Assembly (NCBI RefSeq): GCF_024508315.1
Contig: NZ_CP101987.1
Span: forward strand, 3,844,001-3,908,000
Direction of reading: 5' to 3'
DNA from: Cellulomonas xiejunii
GTDB taxonomy: Bacteria > Actinomycetota > Actinomycetes > Actinomycetales > Cellulomonadaceae
Length of the DNA stretch: 64,000 nucleotides
The notes below the pieces were generated by a model. The model ran no database searches and was not told the DNA's origin. It saw only the letters and a program-made list of their open reading frames with translations. Position 1 is the stretch's first letter. Every line of letters starts with the position of its first letter. Shown in pieces: positions 63,159-64,000 of the stretch. Made by a program: the position numbers and the translations under genes.

Positions 63159-64000
63159 ATGCCCGACACCGTCCCACCGCAGGAGTCCGTCGGCGGCGAC
63201 CCCAGCGGACGTCCCGTCGGCCACGCCGGCGCGCGCGTCGACGTCGCCGAGCGTGACGCCTGGGCGACGGGCGCCGGCGGCGGTCTCGTCGCCGTGCTCC
63301 TCGCGCTCGGGGCGATCGGCGGCTCGATCGCACTGTTCGTCCACGCCGAGACGACGGGCGCGGACGCGTGGGGCTTCGTCGGCGTCGGCCTGATGGTGCT
63401 GGCCGTCGTCATGTTCACCGGCGTGGCCGTGATCAGCCCCGGTCAGACGCGCGTCGTGCAGTTCTTCGGCCGCTACATCGGCACCATCCGCCGCACCGGC
63501 CTGGTCCTGACGGTCCCCCTCACGACGCGCAAGAACGTCTCCGTGCGCGTCCGCAACTTCGAGACCAGTGAGCTGAAGGTCAACGACGCCGACGGCAACC
63601 CCATCAACATCGCGTCGATCGTCGTGTGGCAGGTCGCGGACACCGCCAAGGCGACGTTCGCGGTCGAGGACTACGCCGACTTCGTGCGCGTGCAGTCGGA
63701 GTCGGCGCTGCGGCACGTCGCGATGTCGCACCCGTACGACCACGCCGACGACGGCGAGAACTCGCTGCGCGGAGCGACCGACGTGGTGTCCGCGGAGATC
63801 GCCGCCGAGGTGGCGGCGCGCGTCGTCATCGCCGGGATCGAGGTCATCGAGGCCCGCATCTCCAACCTCGCGTACGCCCCCGAGATCGCCCAGGCGATGC
63901 TGCAGCGCCAGCAGGCCGGCGCGATCATCGCCGCGCGCGAGCGGATCGTCGAGGGCGCCGTGTCCATGGTCGAGGGAGCGCTGGGCCGTCTCGAGGCCGA
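63159..64000 (+). CDS. SPFH/band-7 domain membrane protein, N-terminal part
   Basis: Starts at ATG 63159 with GGAGG 4-8 bases before it and runs off the window after 280 codons. Acidic N terminus, two transmembrane helices ([48 protein letters not shown]), then an SPFH domain beginning [27 protein letters not shown], with [26 protein letters not shown] and the conserved [43 protein letters not shown]. Flotillin/prohibitin-like scaffold of the inner membrane. The ending [21 protein letters not shown] is the usual coiled region. Confidence 0.93.
   Translation, partial: MPDTVPPQESVGGDPSGRPVGHAGARVDVAERDAWATGAGGGLVAVLLALGAIGGSIALFVHAETTGADAWGFVGVGLMVLAVVMFTGVAVISPGQTRVVQFFGRYIGTIRRTGLVLTVPLTTRKNVSVRVRNFETSELKVNDADGNPINIASIVVWQVADTAKATFAVEDYADFVRVQSESALRHVAMSHPYDHADDGENSLRGATDVVSAEIAAEVAARVVIAGIEVIEARISNLAYAPEIAQAMLQRQQAGAIIAARERIVEGAVSMVEGALGRLEA

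Overview
The window is a very GC-rich, gene-dense chromosomal segment of an actinobacterium. Many genes start with GTG, and stop/start overlaps of the ATGA or GTGA type are common. Gene content and protein style fit the Cellulomonadaceae (Cellulomonas-like), but the genus is an inference. I saw no rRNA, tRNA, CRISPR array, insertion sequence or prophage.

Layout. 1-4.4 kb (minus): copC, a copD/ctaG fusion gene and an N-terminal piece of a small membrane protein. 4.7-8.4 kb (minus): three-gene 2-oxoacid dehydrogenase operon (E1 alpha, E1 beta, E2) behind a double-palindrome operator. 8.7-10 kb (plus): DUF2243 and a second CtaG-like protein. 10-20 kb: compact type VII-like secretion locus (WXG100 protein, EssC/EccC-like ATPase, second small partner and three unknown proteins on minus; a LysM-like membrane protein and a LuxR regulator on plus). 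20-25 kb: a large SARP/AfsR-type regulator, a small membrane protein, a HisC-like aminotransferase and a 4_2-type holin family protein. 25-31.5 kb (minus): DUF4129, MoxR and DUF58 module followed by a WXG-containing small protein and an alpha/beta hydrolase. 31.7-37.9 kb: secreted M15 peptidase, an MFS transporter with a GH2-DUF2804 fusion enzyme, and an RsmC-like methyltransferase. 37.9-40.3 kb: less GC-rich patch with small secreted/membrane proteins and a broken hipBA relic, then two unknown genes. 40.6-43.4 kb: purB and an unknown gene ending at a strong terminator. 43.4-45.7 kb (minus): probable persulfide-response operon (CoA-disulfide reductase/rhodanese, a 38-aa Cys-rich protein, CstR-like repressor). 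45.8-49.1 kb: YyaL-type thioredoxin protein, small membrane protein, repeat cluster and an SRPBCC protein. 49.1-57.8 kb: haem biosynthesis (hemA divergent from hemE-hemY, then hemC-hemD-hemB-hemL). 57.9-59.5 kb (minus): TauE/SafE permease and Rrf2 regulator. 59.6-63 kb (plus): copper regulon csoR-copZ-copA. 63.1-64 kb: N-terminal part of an SPFH membrane protein.

The most unusual signal is a dispersed short repeat (core GCCGTGAGAGNNCRATCCAGT, usually preceded by a C-rich tract). It occurs at four loci: before hisC, as an inverted cluster at 48.4-48.6 kb, and inside two conserved genes, hemD and copA. In both genes it is read in the same phase without breaking the frame; in hemD it continues as five tandem 33-bp units. 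A second theme is metal and sulfur control: csoR and the CoA-disulfide reductase gene have nearly identical TACCCCC/GGGGGTA operators that overlap a -10-like hexamer six bases before the start codon, yet the two nearby repressors carry different sensing residues (Cys-His-Cys versus Cys-Cys). Other points of interest are the stripped-down type VII locus, the GH2-DUF2804 fusion, the link between a WXG/hydrolase pair and a MoxR-DUF58 operon, and several unassigned perfect palindromes.
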